DNA of 64,000 bases from Mucilaginibacter terrae (GCF_031951985.1 NZ_JAVLVU010000001.1:5022001-5086000); one strand, 5' to 3'; positions 1-8,598 are shown, numbered from the stretch's first letter. Numbers and translations are program-made. The notes: generated by a model from the sequence alone, not told the origin.

Positions 1-1
1 T

Positions 2-556
2 AAAAACGGCGAAGGTAAATCTACCATGATCAAAGCTATTATGAATGAGATAGATTTTGAAGGTAGCTTAAAGGTTGGGCATAATGCCAAAATTGGATAC
101 TTTGCGCAAAACCAGGCAGCTTTGCTTGATGAAAGCTTAACCGTTTTTGATACCATTGACCAGATACCATTAAGTGACAACACCATAAAAATTAAAGATC
201 TTTTGGGTGCGTTTATGTTTAGCGGCGATGACACCACTAAAAAGGTTAAAGTACTATCGGGAGGGGAGAAGACGCGCCTGGCTATGATCAAGCTGCTTTT
301 GGAGCCCGTAAATTTGCTGATACTGGATGAGCCCACCAACCATTTGGATATGAAAACCAAAGACATTATAAAGGATGCGCTCAGAGATTTTGACGGTACC
401 TTGATCTTGGTATCTCACGACCGTGACTTTTTGGATGGCTTGGTTACCAAGGTGTTTGAATTTGGTAACAAGCGGGTGCGCGAACACTTTGAGGATATTA
501 AAGGCTTTTTGGCCTACAAAAAGATGGATAGCTTAAAGGATATAGAACAAAGCTAA
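2..556 (+). CDS. ABC-F family ATPase, C-terminal part (truncated by window edge)
   Basis: The reading frame is open from base 2, so the true start lies outside the window. The first residues read KNGEGKST, a Walker A motif. An LSGGEKTRLAM signature and an LLILDEPTNHLDM Walker B with the ABC-F-typical NHLD follow, then the SHDRDFL switch histidine. This is the second nucleotide-binding domain of a soluble, duplicated ABC ATPase with no membrane segment. ABC-F proteins (EttA/Uup/YkpA types) act on the ribosome, in translation control or antibiotic protection; the subgroup cannot be fixed from this half. A Uup-type C-terminal coiled coil is absent, since the protein ends about 60 residues after the switch His. 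The family call is firm, the substrate role is not. Confidence 0.93.
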   Translation, partial: KNGEGKSTMIKAIMNEIDFEGSLKVGHNAKIGYFAQNQAALLDESLTVFDTIDQIPLSDNTIKIKDLLGAFMFSGDDTTKKVKVLSGGEKTRLAMIKLLLEPVNLLILDEPTNHLDMKTKDIIKDALRDFDGTLILVSHDRDFLDGLVTKVFEFGNKRVREHFEDIKGFLAYKKMDSLKDIEQS

Positions 557-571
557 TTCTTGCATAAAGTT

Positions 572-604
572 ACCTGGTCCCTGTTACTTTATCAGGGATC
601 AGGT
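572..604. terminator. hairpin after ABC-F gene
   Basis: A 12-base stem with one G·T pair (ACCTGGTCCCTG pairing with CAGGGATCAGGT) and a 9-base loop follows the ABC-F stop codon by 15 bases. No clear T-run follows, so it may be a weak or factor-assisted terminator. It lies between two converging genes. Confidence 0.45.
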
Positions 605-670
605 AAGAACGATATTGATAGAATGTTCATTTTACTGCTCATTCTAAAAAACCATCAAGGCACGAAATGC

Positions 671-1330
671 TTACATTCCGGCTGTTAATTTCAAATTACC
701 AATATACAATTTGGCGTTGTTATCAAATTGCCAGGGCCCGCTGAAGTAAAAATATTTAGCAGCTTTGGGCATAAACATAACCGTTTCGGCCAGTTTGTTA
801 TCATCCAGGTATACGGCCATCTGCCTGCCATTTACTACCAGCTTAACATGAAGCGGCCTGTTAGCCGTTGCCGAAAGGTCGAACGTGGTATTGGCTTCCT
901 TGTTGTCAAGTTCATAGTTGCCAATATTAACAGCATCGGCATCAGGGTAGTGCAGTTGCACAAATGCTCCACCATTACTAATGTGCTCTCTTACCGCATT
1001 ATCTTTTACAAAACCAAAGCAAACCGGCGCTATATCTTTTATTTGTTCGGCAACTGCGAGCACGTCAAATTCAAAAGTGAACTTAGCGGGGAGCGGAATG
1101 TTTTTGTTAAGCTTATAGGTTGCCTTATCGCGTATCAGCAGCCATTTTCCTTCGTGCCCGGTGGGGTGTGCAACTATGGCAGCCGCATTTGTTTTAATAC
1201 TGCGTGGCGACGCGCCTGTTTCATATGCCGAAAAATCTTCACTAAAACCACTGTTTTGCGCAGCTGATTTTAGAGCGAAAAAGCTGCTCAGTATACTAAG
1301 CAACCCGGTAATTAAAAAGTATTTTTTCAT
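671..1330 (-). CDS. exported protein of unknown function, probable beta-sandwich (LamG/DUF1080-like) fold
   Basis: The start is taken at the ATG before MKKYFLITGLL, which opens a clear signal peptide ending near SAAQN; a start 8 codons upstream would spoil it. The mature part (about 195 residues) begins FSEDFSAYETG and alternates short hydrophobic strands with polar turns. It ends in LYIGNLKLT, a pattern common in concanavalin-like glycan-binding or DUF1080-type domains, but no catalytic motif is evident. It is the last gene of a run of four small exported proteins on this strand and starts 20 bases after the preceding lipoprotein gene, so the two are probably co-transcribed. No function is assigned. 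Confidence 0.75.
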   Translation of the reverse strand: MKKYFLITGLLSILSSFFALKSAAQNSGFSEDFSAYETGASPRSIKTNAAAIVAHPTGHEGKWLLIRDKATYKLNKNIPLPAKFTFEFDVLAVAEQIKDIAPVCFGFVKDNAVREHISNGGAFVQLHYPDADAVNIGNYELDNKEANTTFDLSATANRPLHVKLVVNGRQMAVYLDDNKLAETVMFMPKAAKYFYFSGPWQFDNNAKLYIGNLKLTAGM

Positions 1331-1350
1331 GGTTTGATGGTTAAGTTTAA

Positions 1351-1893
1351 TCAATTATATGGAGCAGAAAACTTACCGTCTGTTACCGTCACAAAATCAT
1401 TGCCGTCAAGCCGTCTCAGCTTTCCCGAAAACGTTCCTTTAACACCCCATTTGGTCAGGCTTGTTATTTTCAGGGTAAAATTGCTGCCATCAACATCACC
1501 TCCATTGTAAATAGTGGTGCCTACAATTTTGCCGTCTTTCATGTTCTGTATATAGTATTTCCCGGCCAGTAGCAAATCGCTTTCGGAGTCCACAGTATAA
1601 GTGGCTTCTTTGGCACCTTCGGTGCTCTGCATGTTAATGCCAAATCCGGTAACCATATCCTCTTTTTCCCACCCGCCAATAACTACAAAATGCACAGTAT
1701 CGGTAGCGGGCTTATCATTCGCATTTACAAAGTAGTTGAATTCACGCTGCACGCCGTTAATTTTGCAAGTCAGGTATACTTCCTGGTCGTCGGTAGCACC
1801 GCCACCATTTTTACTACATGATGTAAAGTTTATTAATATGAACGCTATAACTGCAAGTAGGGCAGTACGCGTAAAAGTTAGCTGCTTTTTCAT
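1351..1893 (-). CDS. small lipoprotein of unknown function
   Basis: The start MKKQLTFTRT was chosen because the hydrophobic segment and lipobox (NFTSC, Cys at about residue 26) then form a standard type II signal. After the Cys comes a Gly/Asp-rich linker, then a beta-rich domain of about 145 residues opening VYLTCKINGVQREF. Bacteroidota lipoproteins that begin with such a 'C.INGV...F' strand are often uncharacterised surface beta-sandwich proteins. It lies just upstream of the exported protein at 671-1330. No enzyme motif is visible. Confidence 0.72.
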   Translation of the reverse strand: MKKQLTFTRTALLAVIAFILINFTSCSKNGGGATDDQEVYLTCKINGVQREFNYFVNANDKPATDTVHFVVIGGWEKEDMVTGFGINMQSTEGAKEATYTVDSESDLLLAGKYYIQNMKDGKIVGTTIYNGGDVDGSNFTLKITSLTKWGVKGTFSGKLRRLDGNDFVTVTDGKFSAPYN

Positions 1894-1912
1894 AAGGTAG
1901 TTAAACATTTAA

Positions 1913-1942
1913 CTGCCGGGATGAATTGCTTCAACCCGGCAG
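1913..1942. terminator. GC-rich hairpin between small exported genes
   Basis: A perfect 8-base stem CTGCCGGG/CCCGGCAG spans the gap between the genes at 1972-2418 and 1351-1893. On the minus strand it is followed by TTAAATGTTTAA rather than a T-run, so it may attenuate rather than end transcription, or stabilise mRNA ends. Confidence 0.4.
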
Positions 1943-1971
1943 CTGTGATTAAGATGTGATAGGAATTTATG

Positions 1972-2418
1972 TTATTTTAATTTGATGGAGATCTCCCCAT
2001 CGTCCATACCGTCAATATTCTTTTCGGCAAAAACATCAGGCGCAGCCTTTTGCAGCGTTTTTAAAATATCGGTGGTTGAACCAACATGCTGCAAAACAAT
2101 CGAAGAACCCGATGCACTGTATTTCATCTTGGTGCTTTCAATACCTTTTGCCGTTTGCAACTTGTCGTTTATTGCTTTTAATGTCGAAAAATCAACACCC
2201 GTAAGCTTAACCGTTGTCTTTTCAGTTGAAGTACCATCCTTTTTTTTACCAAACAGACCCAGTATCTTATCGCCGGTGCTCTTGGTACGGTCGGCGGTAC
2301 GGCCTGCACGGTCAGCTTTGTCGGTAGCTCTGTCTACCTTGTCTAAAATAGCCTGGGCTTTGGTAAGCGTAGACCCGAATACCATCAGGGCTGCACAAAT
2401 AATCATGATCTTTTTCAT
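1972..2418 (-). CDS. small exported protein of unknown function, charged repeat near N-terminus
   Basis: A signal peptide (MKKIMIICAALMVFG...TKAQA) precedes a highly charged stretch, roughly residues 24-50, rich in repeated DR/TD/KAD units, which looks like a short amphipathic helix. A GLFGKKK segment and a C-terminal alpha/beta region of about 85 residues follow, ending EISIKLK. The C-terminal part, with serine-rich strands and a 'LKTLQKAAPDVF' helix, could be a small BON- or ferredoxin-like fold, but this is a guess. The gene sits among other small exported genes of unknown role. Confidence 0.68.
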   Translation of the reverse strand: MKKIMIICAALMVFGSTLTKAQAILDKVDRATDKADRAGRTADRTKSTGDKILGLFGKKKDGTSTEKTTVKLTGVDFSTLKAINDKLQTAKGIESTKMKYSASGSSIVLQHVGSTTDILKTLQKAAPDVFAEKNIDGMDDGEISIKLK

Positions 2419-2483
2419 AGTTAAATTGATTTTTAATAAAATAATATACCTGAGAATGATAGCTTAATTTGTTCAGTGCTTAT

Positions 2484-2963
2484 TTAGTAAGTGTAATCGC
2501 GGGTAAGGTCGGTAGCTTTGCTAACTGTAAAGTCTTTTAAATCTTCCTTCACTACACCGTTAATTTCAGCCTTGTAACTTACTTTGTAGGTTTCATTTCC
2601 GGGGCTTAGGCATTGTATACCCGCACTAATATTACTTAGTGGCTTAATTGATTCAATTACATAGGTTTTAGTGCTGCCACTAAAATTGTTTTTACCCAGG
2701 CTCACGCCGCTTTGGTTGTTTTGTACCTCGCCGTTTACTTTCCAAACCGTAGATTCGGAAGGATTATTGGTTAAACCAACCATTACGAACGACAAATAAG
2801 CAGACTCGGTAGCACCGGTAACCGTAATAGTAAATTTTGCGGTACGATCTCCGGATGCAGGGGTACTGTCATCACTGTCTTTTTTACCGCATGAGGTTAA
2901 ACCTGCAATGAGGACGACCAAGGCAATAGCCGCGACTAATTTTTTTGAAAGATGCTTTTTCAT
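2484..2963 (-). CDS. small lipoprotein of unknown function
   Basis: The start MKKHLSKKLVA gives a signal with lipobox GLTSC (Cys at about residue 25). It is followed by an acidic Asp/Ser linker (KKDSDDSTPASGD) typical of surface-exposed Bacteroidota lipoproteins. The remaining roughly 125 residues are Thr/Ser-rich strands resembling an immunoglobulin-like fold. The 5' gap of about 200 bases separates it from the divergent kinase gene at 3168, so the shared intergenic region may hold promoters for both. Confidence 0.72.
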   Translation of the reverse strand: MKKHLSKKLVAAIALVVLIAGLTSCGKKDSDDSTPASGDRTAKFTITVTGATESAYLSFVMVGLTNNPSESTVWKVNGEVQNNQSGVSLGKNNFSGSTKTYVIESIKPLSNISAGIQCLSPGNETYKVSYKAEINGVVKEDLKDFTVSKATDLTRDYTY

Positions 2964-3167
2964 AGTTAAAATATTTAATTGATAGATAGACCGCAAAACT
3001 ATTGTAAGCCATATTGAAATGAAATCCCTTGATTAGTGTGTTTTTTACTACTGATTTTTAGGTATTTTAATTGCTTTTTAAGCAACATTGCACTTGGTTA
3101 TGATTTTTAGGTTGATATTTGATATTTTGGGGATACCATCCCCGGATATTCAAAGTGTTGTTACCTG

Positions 3168-5165
3168 ATGAAAAAGTACCTGATTTGCCTGTTTCTAATT
3201 TCTACCATAATTGCCCACGCACAGCAGCAGGTTCCGCTTGATGAAAAGCGGCACGTAGACAGCCTGGAAACCATATTACGGTCATCCAAACCAGATAGTG
3301 CCAAAACAATAGCCAGTTTTATGCTGGTGGAGTATTGGAAGTTTAAAGACACTACTAAAAGCAAAGTTTTCCTGTTAAAAGGGGAAAAACTGGCAGGTAC
3401 CTCGGCCTACCTCAAGGCCTTATCCCATTTTTACGAGGGGCAATACTATTTTAACTGGAACACCGGTAAAGCGGCAGCAGCCTTTGCAAAAGCACAAAAA
3501 GCGTTGGCGGCATTTCATACACCGGTAGCCTACGGCAGGCTGGCAGCCGCGTGGTACAATTATGCATTAATGAACCGCGATAAAGGCTACGAGTTTATTA
3601 CACGCATAGTAATGGAGCATGTATTGCCCAATGCGCAAAAAGCCGGTGATAAAACCATGCTTGCCCATTTTTATACCCAGCTATCAACCATATTAATGAA
3701 TAACTATCAGTTTGCAAAAGCCAATAGTTATAACGATAAAGCAATTGCCTTATTAGAAAAAACAGATCCAAAGTCAACCAATCTTCTTTTCGCTTACCTG
3801 AGTGGTGTTAGCATCAACTGTTACAACCAAAAAACTGCGGTCGCAAAGGAGTTTTTGCAAAAGGCACAGGCCATGTTAGCACCATTTCCTGCTTCGCTTA
3901 ATTATACGCTTTATTACTACAACGAGGCCTTGTACTATACCACGGTAAAAATGTACCCTCAATGTATTACAAGTGCAGATAAAGGAATAGTTTTAGCCAA
4001 AAAGTACAATCAAAAGCAGTTGTATCAACAATTTTCATTTCGCAAGTATGAAGCTTACGTACAGCAAAAAAACTATGCTAAAGCACAGGCAATTTTGTTG
4101 AATATTGTTAAAGAAGGTACGCTGCTGGCAACTGTAAATGATAAAGCTATGATCTATGGCGAATTAGCTAAAAACAGTAACCTGCTTGGCGATTATCATG
4201 AAGCTTATCTTTGGCAGGCGCGGTACCAGCAACTTACAGACAGTATTCATAAAACCCAAACTGAATTTAAGATCAGCGAGTTGGAAACCAAATACCGCTC
4301 GGTTGAAAATCAGAAAAGAATATCCCATTTGCAAGCCCAGAATAAGCAAGCCAAACTCCAAGCCAAAAATGAGCACCTTTTTAACTGGTTGCTGGGTACC
4401 GGTTGTTTATTGTTACTGGCCGTTTTGGGTATGGTGATGCTTAATGCGCGTAACCAACGCAAACTGGCAGCCCAAAAAGAGATAAATCACCGGCAACAGT
4501 TGCATGAACTTGAACAAAAGCAACAGCTTAAAATAACTAAGGCCATGCTTGATGGAGAAGAGCACGAGCGGGAACGCGTTGCGCGCGATTTGCATGACGG
4601 GTTAGGCGGTATGCTGGCCGGTGTTAAAATTGGGTTATCGGGGCTTACCGAAACCAAGAGCGATTACGCGCAGGATAAAGACCTGTACCGCATCATCAGT
4701 CAGCTCGATTCATCGGTAACCGAATTGCGGCGTATTGCCCGGAACTTATTGCCCGAAACGCTATTGAAATTTGGCCTGGAGGTGGCACTTAAAGATTTGA
4801 GCGAATTTTATATGCGCGATGGTTTACACATTGATTTTCAAACTTTTCATATTAGTAAAGATATACCCTTGTCGGTTCAGCTCAATATTTACCGCATAGT
4901 TCAGGAACTGCTTTCTAATGCCATAAAGCACGCACAGGCAACCAACATCCTTTTACAGTGCTCACAAAACGACTCGGTGTTCTTTATAACCATTGAAGAT
5001 GACGGCATAGGTTTTGATACCGCTATCCTGAAAACCCGTAAGGGCATGGGTTTGGAAAACCTCAAGAACCGTATAAGCTACCTGAAAGGGAAGTTTGAAT
5101 TACGTTCGGCCATTAACGAGGGGACATCCATTAACATAGAAATTAGTATCAACGCCGATGTTTGA
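3168..5165 (+). CDS. TPR-containing sensor histidine kinase (HisKA_3 / NarX-DesK type)
   Basis: A signal peptide (MKKYLICLFLISTIIAHAQ) is followed by a periplasmic region of tetratricopeptide-like helical repeats up to about residue 370. A coiled coil and one membrane helix (about 404-426, LLGTGCLLLLAVLGMVML) come next. The cytoplasmic part has the HisKA_3 motif EEHERERVARDLHDGLGG with the probable phospho-His at 476. The ATPase domain shows an N box (QELLSNAIKHA), EDDGIGFD and GMGLENLKNR. It should phosphorylate the response regulator that follows, whose gene overlaps by 8 bases. TPR sensor kinases of this build are common in Bacteroidota; the signal sensed cannot be read from sequence. Confidence 0.93.
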   Translation: MKKYLICLFLISTIIAHAQQQVPLDEKRHVDSLETILRSSKPDSAKTIASFMLVEYWKFKDTTKSKVFLLKGEKLAGTSAYLKALSHFYEGQYYFNWNTGKAAAAFAKAQKALAAFHTPVAYGRLAAAWYNYALMNRDKGYEFITRIVMEHVLPNAQKAGDKTMLAHFYTQLSTILMNNYQFAKANSYNDKAIALLEKTDPKSTNLLFAYLSGVSINCYNQKTAVAKEFLQKAQAMLAPFPASLNYTLYYYNEALYYTTVKMYPQCITSADKGIVLAKKYNQKQLYQQFSFRKYEAYVQQKNYAKAQAILLNIVKEGTLLATVNDKAMIYGELAKNSNLLGDYHEAYLWQARYQQLTDSIHKTQTEFKISELETKYRSVENQKRISHLQAQNKQAKLQAKNEHLFNWLLGTGCLLLLAVLGMVMLNARNQRKLAAQKEINHRQQLHELEQKQQLKITKAMLDGEEHERERVARDLHDGLGGMLAGVKIGLSGLTETKSDYAQDKDLYRIISQLDSSVTELRRIARNLLPETLLKFGLEVALKDLSEFYMRDGLHIDFQTFHISKDIPLSVQLNIYRIVQELLSNAIKHAQATNILLQCSQNDSVFFITIEDDGIGFDTAILKTRKGMGLENLKNRISYLKGKFELRSAINEGTSINIEISINADV

Positions 5166-5793
5166 AATACGCACTGCAATTGTTGATGACCATCCTATTG
5201 TAATTGAGGGGTTAAAAACCTTACTTGCTAATGAAACCAACCTGAAGATCATTGGTGGCTTTTGCAGAGGTGAGGAACTGTTATCTTACCTTGAAAATAG
5301 CACGCTCGACCTTGTATTACTGGATATTACCCTGCCAGACATAAGCGGTATTGAATTATGCCAAAGGATTAAGCAAATAGCCTTAACTACAAGTATACTC
5401 ATATTAAGTAATCATACCGAACGTAGTATTATTATGCAGGCCATACAAAACGGTGCAAGTGGTTACCTGCTCAAAAATAGTTCTGTAGATGAGTTGCGGC
5501 ATTGTATAGCCGAGGCTATAAAAGGCAATGTTTGTTACAGCAAGGAGGTGATGGAAATTATTAGCCGGCCATCTAAAAATGAGCTGCAAGGGTTACCAAG
5601 GCTTACACGCCGGGAAAAAGAAATACTCGGGCTTATAGCAGCAGGCAAAACCAGCCAAATGATAGCCCATGAATTGTTTTTAAGCCCACTCACCGTTGAT
5701 ACACACCGGAAGAACCTGATACAGAAATTTGGTGTTAAAAACGTGGCAGAACTTATTATGGAAGCAAACCGGCAGCAACAATTTAATGATTAG
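5158..5793 (+). CDS. NarL/FixJ-type response regulator
   Basis: The N-terminal receiver domain has the acidic pair in IVDDHP, the phospho-acceptor Asp 56 in LVLLDITLPD, and a conserved Lys in YLLKNSS. The C-terminal LuxR-type helix-turn-helix (about residues 140-205) reads LTRREKEILGLIAAGKTSQMIA...TVDTHRKNLIQKFGVKN. The length of 211 residues is normal. The gene overlaps the upstream kinase gene by 8 bases, which implies translational coupling and makes the two a cognate pair. A strong terminator follows 23 bases downstream. Its target genes are unknown; the divergent block of small exported proteins at 671-2963 is a reasonable candidate by position only. Confidence 0.94.
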   Translation: MFEIRTAIVDDHPIVIEGLKTLLANETNLKIIGGFCRGEELLSYLENSTLDLVLLDITLPDISGIELCQRIKQIALTTSILILSNHTERSIIMQAIQNGASGYLLKNSSVDELRHCIAEAIKGNVCYSKEVMEIISRPSKNELQGLPRLTRREKEILGLIAAGKTSQMIAHELFLSPLTVDTHRKNLIQKFGVKNVAELIMEANRQQQFND

Positions 5794-5815
5794 TTTTAAG
5801 GCTTTAAAAGTGTTT

Positions 5816-5857
5816 AAACTAAAAAGAGTTGCTATGTATAACAACTCTTTTTAGTTT
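5816..5857. terminator. strong bidirectional intrinsic terminator
   Basis: A perfect 16-base stem (AAACTAAAAAGAGTTG with CAACTCTTTTTAGTTT) has a 10-base loop, an A-tract on one side and a T-tract on the other. It sits between converging genes (response regulator on +, nitroreductase on -) and can stop transcription from both sides. Confidence 0.9.
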
Positions 5858-5905
5858 TAAACTTTTTATGTGTTGCCTAAACTAAATTTTGCGGTTAAAA
5901 AACAA

Positions 5906-6538
5906 TTACTTGTACTCTATCACAAATTCTTCGATTGGGTTGCGCACTTTTTTCATCGGTGCCAGCCAATCTGTTTCATCGCGGTATCCTAAATATAACA
6001 ACGTTACGCTTTTTAAGCCTAAAGATTTAAGATCAAGTAATTCATCAACCAGGGCATTGTTAAAACCTTCTGCCGGAGTGCTGTCTATCTTAAGCTCAGC
6101 CGCTTGTGCAAGGGCCATTGCAAAGGCAATGTATGATTGCCTTGCGGTGTGTGCAAAGTTTTCCTCGGGAGTTTCATTCAAATAAATATTCTTGATCTTA
6201 TCGGTATAGCTGCTAAACCTTCCGCGGGGCAAGCCTCTTTCATCGGTTATTCGATCATAAATGGTATCTATCCGCTCGGCGGTATACCTGTCCCATGCGG
6301 CAAATACCAGCACGTGCGAACAGTCTAACATGGCATCCGAGTTAAGCGAACTTGGTGCAAGTTTCTCCTTGATCTGCTGGCTTGAAACTACCAGTACACG
6401 AAACTGCTGCAGCCCCGAAGATGTAGGTGCCAAACGTGCGGCTTCTACAATTTTATCAATATCTTCCTGGCTTACTTTTTTAGTAGGATCGTATCTCTTT
6501 GTGGCATATCTCCACTTTAAATCTTCTATTAATGACAT
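5906..6538 (-). CDS. nitroreductase-family NAD(P)H-dependent oxidoreductase
   Basis: The protein has the usual length (210 residues) and the family layout. An N-terminal LKWRYATKRYDP has the FMN-phosphate-binding Arg residues. The SSGLQQFRVLVV segment corresponds to the conserved 'P(S/T)S.nxQPwrf' region, and a C-terminal LGYRDETDWLAPMKKVRNP carries the last flavin contacts. Relatives (NfsB/YfkO-like) reduce nitro compounds and quinones with NAD(P)H. It is the last gene of the OhrR-headed minus-strand group, but a hairpin at 6556-6592 separates it from ohr, so it may be expressed less or apart. A role in detoxifying quinones or electrophiles beside peroxide defence is inferred. Confidence 0.9.
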   Translation of the reverse strand: MSLIEDLKWRYATKRYDPTKKVSQEDIDKIVEAARLAPTSSGLQQFRVLVVSSQQIKEKLAPSSLNSDAMLDCSHVLVFAAWDRYTAERIDTIYDRITDERGLPRGRFSSYTDKIKNIYLNETPEENFAHTARQSYIAFAMALAQAAELKIDSTPAEGFNNALVDELLDLKSLGLKSVTLLYLGYRDETDWLAPMKKVRNPIEEFVIEYK

Positions 6539-6555
6539 TTGATGATGTTTTATAA

Positions 6556-6592
6556 ACAGCGGGACTAAATGCTGTTTATTAAGCCCCGCTGT
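6556..6592. terminator. hairpin between ohr and nitroreductase genes
   Basis: The stem ACAGCGGG/CCCGCTGT lies 8 bases after the ohr stop codon on the minus strand and is followed by TTTATAAAA. It is a plausible partial terminator inside the stress gene group. Confidence 0.55.
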
Positions 6593-6599
6593 AAAGTTT

Positions 6600-7022
6600 T
6601 TAATTATTGGTAACGGCTAATTTCACTTCAACATTACCACGGGTAGCGTTGGAGTAGGGGCAAACCTGGTGCGCCTTGGCTACCAGTTCGTTGGCTTTGT
6701 CCAGTTCAATTTCTTTAATATTTACATCAAGCTCTACAGCCAGGCCAAAACCACCCGCATCATTTTGCCCAATACTTACTTTGGCGGTTACGGTGGTTCC
6801 CCCGGTCGAAATCTTTTCCTGTTTTATAACCAAACTCAGGGCGCTGTCAAAACAGGCAGCATAACCTGCCGCAAACAATTGCTCGGGGTTAGTATAGTCA
6901 TCATTGGCACCTCCAAGCGCTTTGGGCATTCTAACCTCAAGGTCTAAAACGCCGTTACTGCTTTTTACATGGCCATTACGGCCTCCGGTCGCGGTTGCAT
7001 CCGCGGTGTATAACACTTTCAT
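6600..7022 (-). CDS. ohr: organic hydroperoxide resistance protein (Ohr)
   Basis: This is a 140-residue OsmC-superfamily protein of the Ohr subgroup. The two redox cysteines are present: Cys57 in AAGYAACFDSAL and Cys121 in HQVCPYSNATRGN, the latter motif being diagnostic for Ohr against OsmC. The N-terminal GGRNGHV...LDLEVRMPKALGG is also Ohr-typical. Ohr reduces organic and lipid hydroperoxides with lipoyl-type thiols. An OhrR-type MarR regulator heads the same gene group, supporting both calls. Confidence 0.95.
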   Translation of the reverse strand: MKVLYTADATATGGRNGHVKSSNGVLDLEVRMPKALGGANDDYTNPEQLFAAGYAACFDSALSLVIKQEKISTGGTTVTAKVSIGQNDAGGFGLAVELDVNIKEIELDKANELVAKAHQVCPYSNATRGNVEVKLAVTNN

Positions 7023-7044
7023 TTTTAACTCTTATAGTGAATAA

Positions 7045-7723
7045 TTATTTTAAACGGGCTATCATTTTTTCGGCAACACTTTCAGACGATGCCGGGTTTT
7101 GCCCCGTGATAAATAAGCCATCTTCAACCACGTGTACGCCCCAGTCTTCTACCTTGCTATAGTTTGCACCTAATTTTTGCATTTCAGTTTCTACTAAAAA
7201 GGGCACCACGTCGGTTAGTTTCACGGCTGCTTCTTCGGTATTTGAAAAGCCGGTTACGTTTTTGCCTTTTACAAATGGCTCGCCGTTTTCAAACTTTACG
7301 TTTTTAAATGCACCGGGTGCATGGCAAACTGCGCCTACTAATTTGCCACTGTTGTAAAAATCCAGTATTAGTTGTGCCGATTTGGTGTCGTTAGCCAAGT
7401 CCCACAGCGGGCCATGGCCACCTGGGTAAAATATGGCATCAAAGTCTGATGCGTTCATTTCCGCAAGCTTATGCGTATTGGCAATTACCTCCTGTGCCTT
7501 AGCATCGCTGTAATAGCGTTTAGGTGGCATCGGTTTGTGCCGATGGTGCTTCGCTGTTAGGGTCAATAGGTGCCTGTCCGCCTTTAGGGGTGGCTACCAC
7601 AACCTCGTAACCAGCATCGGTGAAAGTATAATATGGGGCAGCAAATTCTTCAACCCAAAAACCTGTTTTATGGCCGGTATTGCCTAATTCATCGTGTGAG
7701 GTAACTACAAATAAAATTTTCAT
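7045..7723 (-). pseudogene. DJ-1/PfpI-type (Hsp31/type 1 glutamine amidotransferase-like) gene split by a one-base frameshift
   Basis: Two overlapping frames together encode one complete protein of about 225 residues. The 5' frame (from 7723) reads MKILFVVTSHDELGNTGHKTGFWVEEFA and stops after APSAQTDAT. The 3' frame continues KRYYSDAKAQEVIANTHKL, then YPGGHGPLWDL, the nucleophile elbow VGAVCHAPGAF with the catalytic Cys, and ends KMIARLK. Removing one base (the A at 7522, T on the coding strand) turns ACC TAA ACG into ACC AAA CGC and joins the frames as DATKRYYSDA. Family members act as glyoxalase-, deglycase- or chaperone-type stress proteins. Either the gene is freshly inactivated or the base is a sequencing error; the rest shows no decay. 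Confidence 0.85.
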
Positions 7724-7747
7724 TGGTGGATTTTTTTAATGATATAA

Positions 7748-8149
7748 TTATTGGTTTTTCTTTTTGAGTGCATTGGTACTCCATAGCGCCCATAGGATAA
7801 GTACAGGTTGAAAAAACAATCGTATCAGTCTGGCCTTATCGGTATTAAGGCCAAAGGCATCTACTTTATTAATGTACTGAGAAATATTACCCGGGAAGAT
7901 CAATACAAAGAAAACGGCGGTAATAATGCCAACCCATTTTCTGTTTTTCACTATAAAAATGAGCGCCAAACCTAAACTGATTTCTACTATACCTGATAAT
8001 ACAACCGTTAGATCCGGGTGTACAGGAAGCCATTTAGGCACTTGTGCCAAAAACTCAGACCGGTTGAAGGTAAGATGGCTTACACCGGCAAAGGCCAGGA
8101 AAGCACCCAGCACAATGCGGGCAACGCTTCGTATTTTAGAGGTATGCAT
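7748..8149 (-). CDS. DoxX-family membrane protein
   Basis: The 133-residue protein has four hydrophobic segments. It opens RIVLGAFLAFAGVSHLTF, the classic DoxX first helix with its G..H pattern, and includes VVLSGIVEISLGLALIFI and KWVGIITAVFFVLIF. DoxX proteins are small inner-membrane proteins linked to redox and thiol stress, and often sit beside peroxide-response genes. Its start codon directly abuts the ohrR stop codon, so the two are certainly on one transcript. The biochemical role is unknown. Confidence 0.88.
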   Translation of the reverse strand: MHTSKIRSVARIVLGAFLAFAGVSHLTFNRSEFLAQVPKWLPVHPDLTVVLSGIVEISLGLALIFIVKNRKWVGIITAVFFVLIFPGNISQYINKVDAFGLNTDKARLIRLFFQPVLILWALWSTNALKKKNQ

Positions 8150-8569
8150 TTATTTATGTAATACTTTGTTTAACAGGGATTTTAGCTGCAGGAGTTCATC
8201 AATAGACATGTTGGTGCATTTAACCAATTCCAGTGGAATATGCTTCGCTTGCTCTTTCAGTTGGGCTCCTGATGTTGTTAATGTGATGATCACGATACGC
8301 TCATCCTGTTTACCTCGCGTTCTGTTTACTAATCCCTTTTGTTCTAATCTTTTCAAAAGGGGGGTAAGAGTTCCGGTATCGAGGTGCAATTTTTCGCCTA
8401 ATTGATTTACGGTCTGCTCTTTATGTTCCCACAAAACCATCAATACCAGGTATTGAGGATAGGTGATGTTTAATTGAGCCAGCAGTGGCCTGTATAAATT
8501 CGTTAAATTTCTGGAAAACGCATATGCCGGGAAACAGATTTGATTTTCGAGTTTCAGTAAATCTTCCAT
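8150..8569 (-). CDS. ohrR: OhrR-type MarR-family peroxide-sensing repressor
   Basis: The start MEDLLKLENQICFPAYAFSR was chosen because it matches the OhrR N-terminus; an upstream start at 8623 would add 18 unusual residues. Cys12 in ENQICF is the conserved peroxide-reactive cysteine of OhrR. The winged helix is LHLDTGTLTPLLKRLEQKGLVNRTRGKQDERIV. The family represses ohr until organic peroxide oxidises the Cys. Here it heads a minus-strand group with doxX, a DJ-1-like gene, ohr and a nitroreductase. A duplicated TTTTGCACAAT box just upstream is the likely operator, giving autoregulation. Confidence 0.92.
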   Translation of the reverse strand: MEDLLKLENQICFPAYAFSRNLTNLYRPLLAQLNITYPQYLVLMVLWEHKEQTVNQLGEKLHLDTGTLTPLLKRLEQKGLVNRTRGKQDERIVIITLTTSGAQLKEQAKHIPLELVKCTNMSIDELLQLKSLLNKVLHK

Positions 8570-8598
8570 GATATAAAAACGCGTTATATTCATAAATG

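Noticed and set aside
728-1267. 179-codon plus-strand open frame
   Set aside because: Antisense to the exported protein at 671-1330, whose signal peptide and strand pattern are far more convincing.
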